Source of the DNA: Lonicera japonica
Lineage: Eukaryota > Streptophyta > Magnoliopsida > Dipsacales > Caprifoliaceae
DNA length: 64,000 nucleotides
Assembly (NCBI GenBank): GCA_021464415.1
Contig: CM038470.1
Span: forward strand, 23,833,601 to 23,897,600
Direction: 5' to 3'
A program made the position numbers and the translations under genes. Positions within the stretch are counted from its first letter, which is position 1; each line of letters begins with the position of its first letter. A model generated the notes under the pieces. That model was not told where the DNA came from and did not search any database. It saw only the letters and a list, made by a program, of their open reading frames with translations. Of the stretch, positions 60,780 to 64,000 are shown one piece after another.

Positions 60780-62795
60780 CACTTGTAGAAGTGTATATAT
60801 TAGTTAATTTTGATAACAAAAGTAAATGTAACATGGAGATAAAATGTGAACAACTTACTAGTAGTTTCTGCCTTGCTGGTGGATTTGTGCTTCCACTGGA
60901 TTTTGGATACCTTCTCTTATTATGAGTATTTGAACGACAAAGTGTACAAGTCATTTTCACTCATTTTTTCCCAAGCTTATGTGGATTGTCTTTATTTCAT
61001 CATTTTTCTTATTTCTGTTCTTCTTAGGCCATCTAGGTTGTCTGCTATAGTTGGGTGGAAGCACAGTGGTTAATCTAGTTTGTTTCCACAAGTCCCTTCC
61101 ATTAATGGGGTTTAATAAATTATCATATGTTTGTAGGAATGTTTTCCCTCATATAGTACTTACCCACATACTTCTCTGGTTCTTCTGTAAAGTAGTTCAA
61201 TGTAGAAATTGCATGTGCACATAAAATCCCATTGAGTTCCCACTTCCTACATCCACATGTTTTTTCACCTATATCAACCATCAATTGTTCACCATATGGG
61301 CCAGAGATTTCAAACTGTTTATCACCATTCTATTTAGGAATCTAATTTCCTGACTCAAGTTTGTTCTCCTCCACAATTTTTTGAATTGCTGGACATAACA
61401 AACCCTCACACTTCTTCATTTTGTCCTTTTCTTGTGAATTCTCTCCATCATATTCATCCTAATTTTCTCAAGCATTGTAACGATAGGCTTGTCCTTAGCA
61501 TCTACTATGTTTGCATTAAAGCATTCACATATGTTATTAAGTAACATATCAGACTACAAAAGGTGTTAAAGTGGGACCTAGTCTACCTGGCAGCTGACCT
61601 ATCACACAGCCACTCATATGCACTCCCATTGATTGTTTTAATTTCTAGCATAGCAGCCTCAAAGGTGGAAACTTTAGTGGCTCTAGCAGCTTTCCACACT
61701 AAATTCTACAGAGCTACCCCGTTGTGCTCATCTCTAAAATTTGAATACATATGCCTCACACAGAACCTGTGTGAGACATTTGGAAACTCTTCCTCCAGGG
61801 CTGGACTAATCTGGCCATGTCGGATTTGATCTAATTTGTTCCATGTAATTCTTTGCCACCTGTCTAGAGTTTGCATGAGCAATTTCAAATGATCTACTAC
61901 AATTGTGGCTATCAATTAAGGCTTTCACTTGCATAGTATTCTTTCCCTTCAACTTGGAAGCATACAAAACCGATTGACACCCCTTTTTGCAAATAGTCCT
62001 GACCTTATCATTCTCATTAATTGGGAACTTTATCTGGTTTCCATTTTTAATGGCATATGGTCTAACAGCTTCCCTAAATACCTTAGCATAATTAAATAAC
62101 ATTCCTAATTTAAATTTAGGATCTTCTATGTCACTTTGAGGGTTAAAAACTGTAAATTTTGGCTTCTTCACTGAATTTTCAGCATCATCAACTAAGCAAT
62201 CACTCAATAATTCATTTAATCCTGGATAATCAGTCTCATAGCCATCCTCTACATTTTCAACTATTTTCCCGTTCCCTTTCCCTACATCAACATTTTTAAT
62301 GATTTTTTCCTTTTCCTTTCCCTTACTCCCATCAGCCACGTCAACACCACCCCACTCAACATCTTTGTCAACATATTTGAAAACGTAGGGAAGGGAAGAG
62401 GAAAATAGTTGAAAATGTAGAAGATGGTTATGAGACTGATTATCTAGGATTATGTGAATTATTGAGTGATTCCTTAGTTTCATGTTACTTTGATTGTTCA
62501 TGTATACATCAACAACCCTCTGTTCATTAACAAATTTTTGTAAATTCAGTTCATCAATGTCTGACTTAAGCTCTACCAGACCTACTTCTAAATCAAAGCC
62601 ATCTATTTTGTAAGGGAATATTGGTCTATGCAAATATCCTAACTCCTTTCCCATGATTTCAAACTCAATTAAGGAAATTTCATCAGAATGGCAAAAATCA
62701 ATAAAACTTACTTTACCACCAACATAAACCTTCTCATCATTAAAGCATTGGAAGTCACCACCATGGTACATCTTAATAGTATAGTAACCAGACAA
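60780..62795 (-). pseudogene. mudrA-like MULE transposase, internally deleted
   Basis: The N-terminal frame (62795 down to about 61806, 329 aa) has an acidic middle followed by a MuDR DNA-binding domain (LFNYAKVFREAVRPYAIKNG, then CKKGCQSVLYASKLKGK and HNCSRSF). It ends in the region before the catalytic core. The next recognisable text in another frame is the end of the core, NVSHRFCVRHMYSNFR and VWKAARATK, then LLNNICECFNANI and KPIVTMLEKIR, a SWIM finger (TCGCRKWELNGILCAHAIST) and a worn zinc knuckle (CTLCRSNTHNKRR). The first two catalytic acidic residues are missing through a deletion near 61810-61825, and stops occur. The protein cannot be an active transposase. Confidence 0.88.
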
Positions 62796-63526
62796 AGGCT
62801 CTATTCAAGAAATAAAACATACAAAAAAGAAATCATAACTAAGTCCACCACTTCAAGAAAAGGAGAATAGCAAAAAAAACAAAAGGCAAAATGCTCTTTA
62901 TATATGCTCTGTGTAAGACAACAATATAAAAAAACCCATAACGCCAAGTTGCACATCATTCAACAATTAGGTCCACCAGGACCACCACTTTAAAAGAAGA
63001 AATGAACTACAGAAGCACATATTTTTGTTTGCTGCATATAACAAGAAAACACAAAAGCATAGATTTTTGTTTGCTTTGTCTTCACTAGCAATAAACAAAT
63101 ACAAAATGTATGACATATAAAAAAATAACTCCTAGTAAACAACGACAAAGCCTCAAAACGACAATAAAACAAATGAATCACTTATTCTCACATAATAAAC
63201 ACGTCTTTGCCAACTAATAAACAAATGCACTAACAATCGAAGCAAACCAACAAAAAATCTTAAATAAAAACGAGATACATACCATAACAACATCAAAAGC
63301 AGTACTGTCCCGTATTTTCAAACCCATTCGCTATTAACACTAGAACAATCATCAATCTTCGATTATAAACCTTAATGTATGTATTATGAACCCTAATCTC
63401 TCAGTTTTTCTCCTAAAGTTATGTATTAAGAACCCTAAGTACTACTAGTTATAAATGGAGGAGTGTATATATGGAATAGAAATGAATGAGGCAACATTTT
63501 TATCTCGATGCAACTGAGGGGATTTA

Positions 63527-63695
63527 TTATTTACCTATTTTTCCCCTTCATTCCGTCAATTTATTAACCTCGTTACCAATTTAGGGTAAATTGCAACAAA
63601 ATTGATAGTTCAGCGTAAAAATTGAAAAAATTAATAGTTTGTATGGCATAATGTAATCGAGTGTATAGTTTGGGTGGGTAAAGTGCAATTAACCC
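63527..63695 (-). repeat. Right terminal inverted repeat of MULE 2
   Basis: Partner of 59422-59590, about 730 bp upstream of the transposase start codon. Confidence 0.88.
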
Positions 63696-64000
63696 TTTTT
63701 TTTTTGTAGCTCTTGGTATTTTTTAACAAATATAATTGTTAATTAATAGCCACGGTATGAAAAGCATTAACGTCAGCACTTTATTGATATTTTGGGATAA
63801 TAATTTGAATAGTAGATGTAATAATCAATGTTAATTTTTATTATTTATGTGGCCTTTTGTGGTGTATAAAGATTGAACTTTTATAACATATTATTGGACT
63901 TTTATACTTCATATCTAACCTATATATATATACATGGACTTCAAATTGTGGGACACCTAAAAAATTGAAAACTATTGGGGCCTAAAACGACCATCTTCTT
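63696..64000. other. AT-rich flank, nothing recognised
   Basis: No gene or repeat could be supported to the end of the window. Confidence 0.5.

Larger units (their letters stand above)
59422..63695 (-). mobile_element. MULE 2 with terminal inverted repeats of about 170 bp
   Basis: Left 59422-59590 and right 63527-63695 are inverted copies with scattered mismatches (start GG.TTAATTGCACTTTACCC). Long terminal repeats and a mudrA-type transposase make this a Mutator element, 4274 bp. The flanks are T-rich and a 9-bp duplication could not be confirmed. Two genes point inward: the transposase from the right (minus) and a GRF zinc-finger gene from the left (plus). Confidence 0.87.

Noticed and set aside
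61563..61829. Plus-strand open frame of 88 aa
   Set aside because: It is antisense to the mudrA-like transposase (NVSHRFCVRHMY region).

Overview
The window is nuclear DNA of a flowering plant, most likely a eudicot. It is AT-rich, with intron-bearing plant genes, plant-type DNA transposons (MULE, CACTA, hAT, Harbinger, Stowaway), Ty1/copia remnants and L1-type LINEs. The only conventional host genes recognised are two cytochrome P450 genes of the CYP76 family. The species cannot be read from the sequence.

Layout. 1-4011: AT-rich DNA with two short elements. 4012-12046: a structurally complete MULE with 43-bp terminal inverted repeats (one mismatch) and a perfect 9-bp target duplication. It carries an apparently intact spliced gene joining a FAR1-type DNA-binding domain, MULE transposase, SWIM finger and OTU-protease-like domain; a truncated copia element and a MITE sit in its long first intron. 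14530-26140: a segmental duplication (copy A about 14530-19640, copy B about 22935-26140) around P450 gene 1 (20363-22634, minus). 28000-38460: an old minus-strand LINE split by nested elements: a Harbinger-type MITE, a 6.1-kb CACTA element inside it (28704-34780), and a foldback element inside the CACTA. 39770-42286: a hAT element holding a 1.6-kb solo LTR. 43575-45491: P450 gene 2, minus. 47182-50557: a hAT-type element holding a 2.6-kb MULE-like element. 52281-54057: Stowaway and hAT MITEs. 56060-59040: an LTR-like segment and a second minus-strand LINE pseudogene. 59422-63695: a second MULE with about 170-bp terminal repeats, an internally deleted mudrA-like transposase and a convergently oriented GRF-zinc-finger gene.

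How the parts relate. The two P450 genes are recent duplicates with the same two introns and about 92 percent protein identity in the last exon, so they belong to a CYP76 cluster that has been expanded by transposon insertions. The upstream-region duplicate A has no P450 next to it, which suggests a lost third copy. Nearly all other coding-like sequence comes from transposons. Boundaries marked by target duplications were read directly from the sequence; family names rest on motif recognition without a database search.
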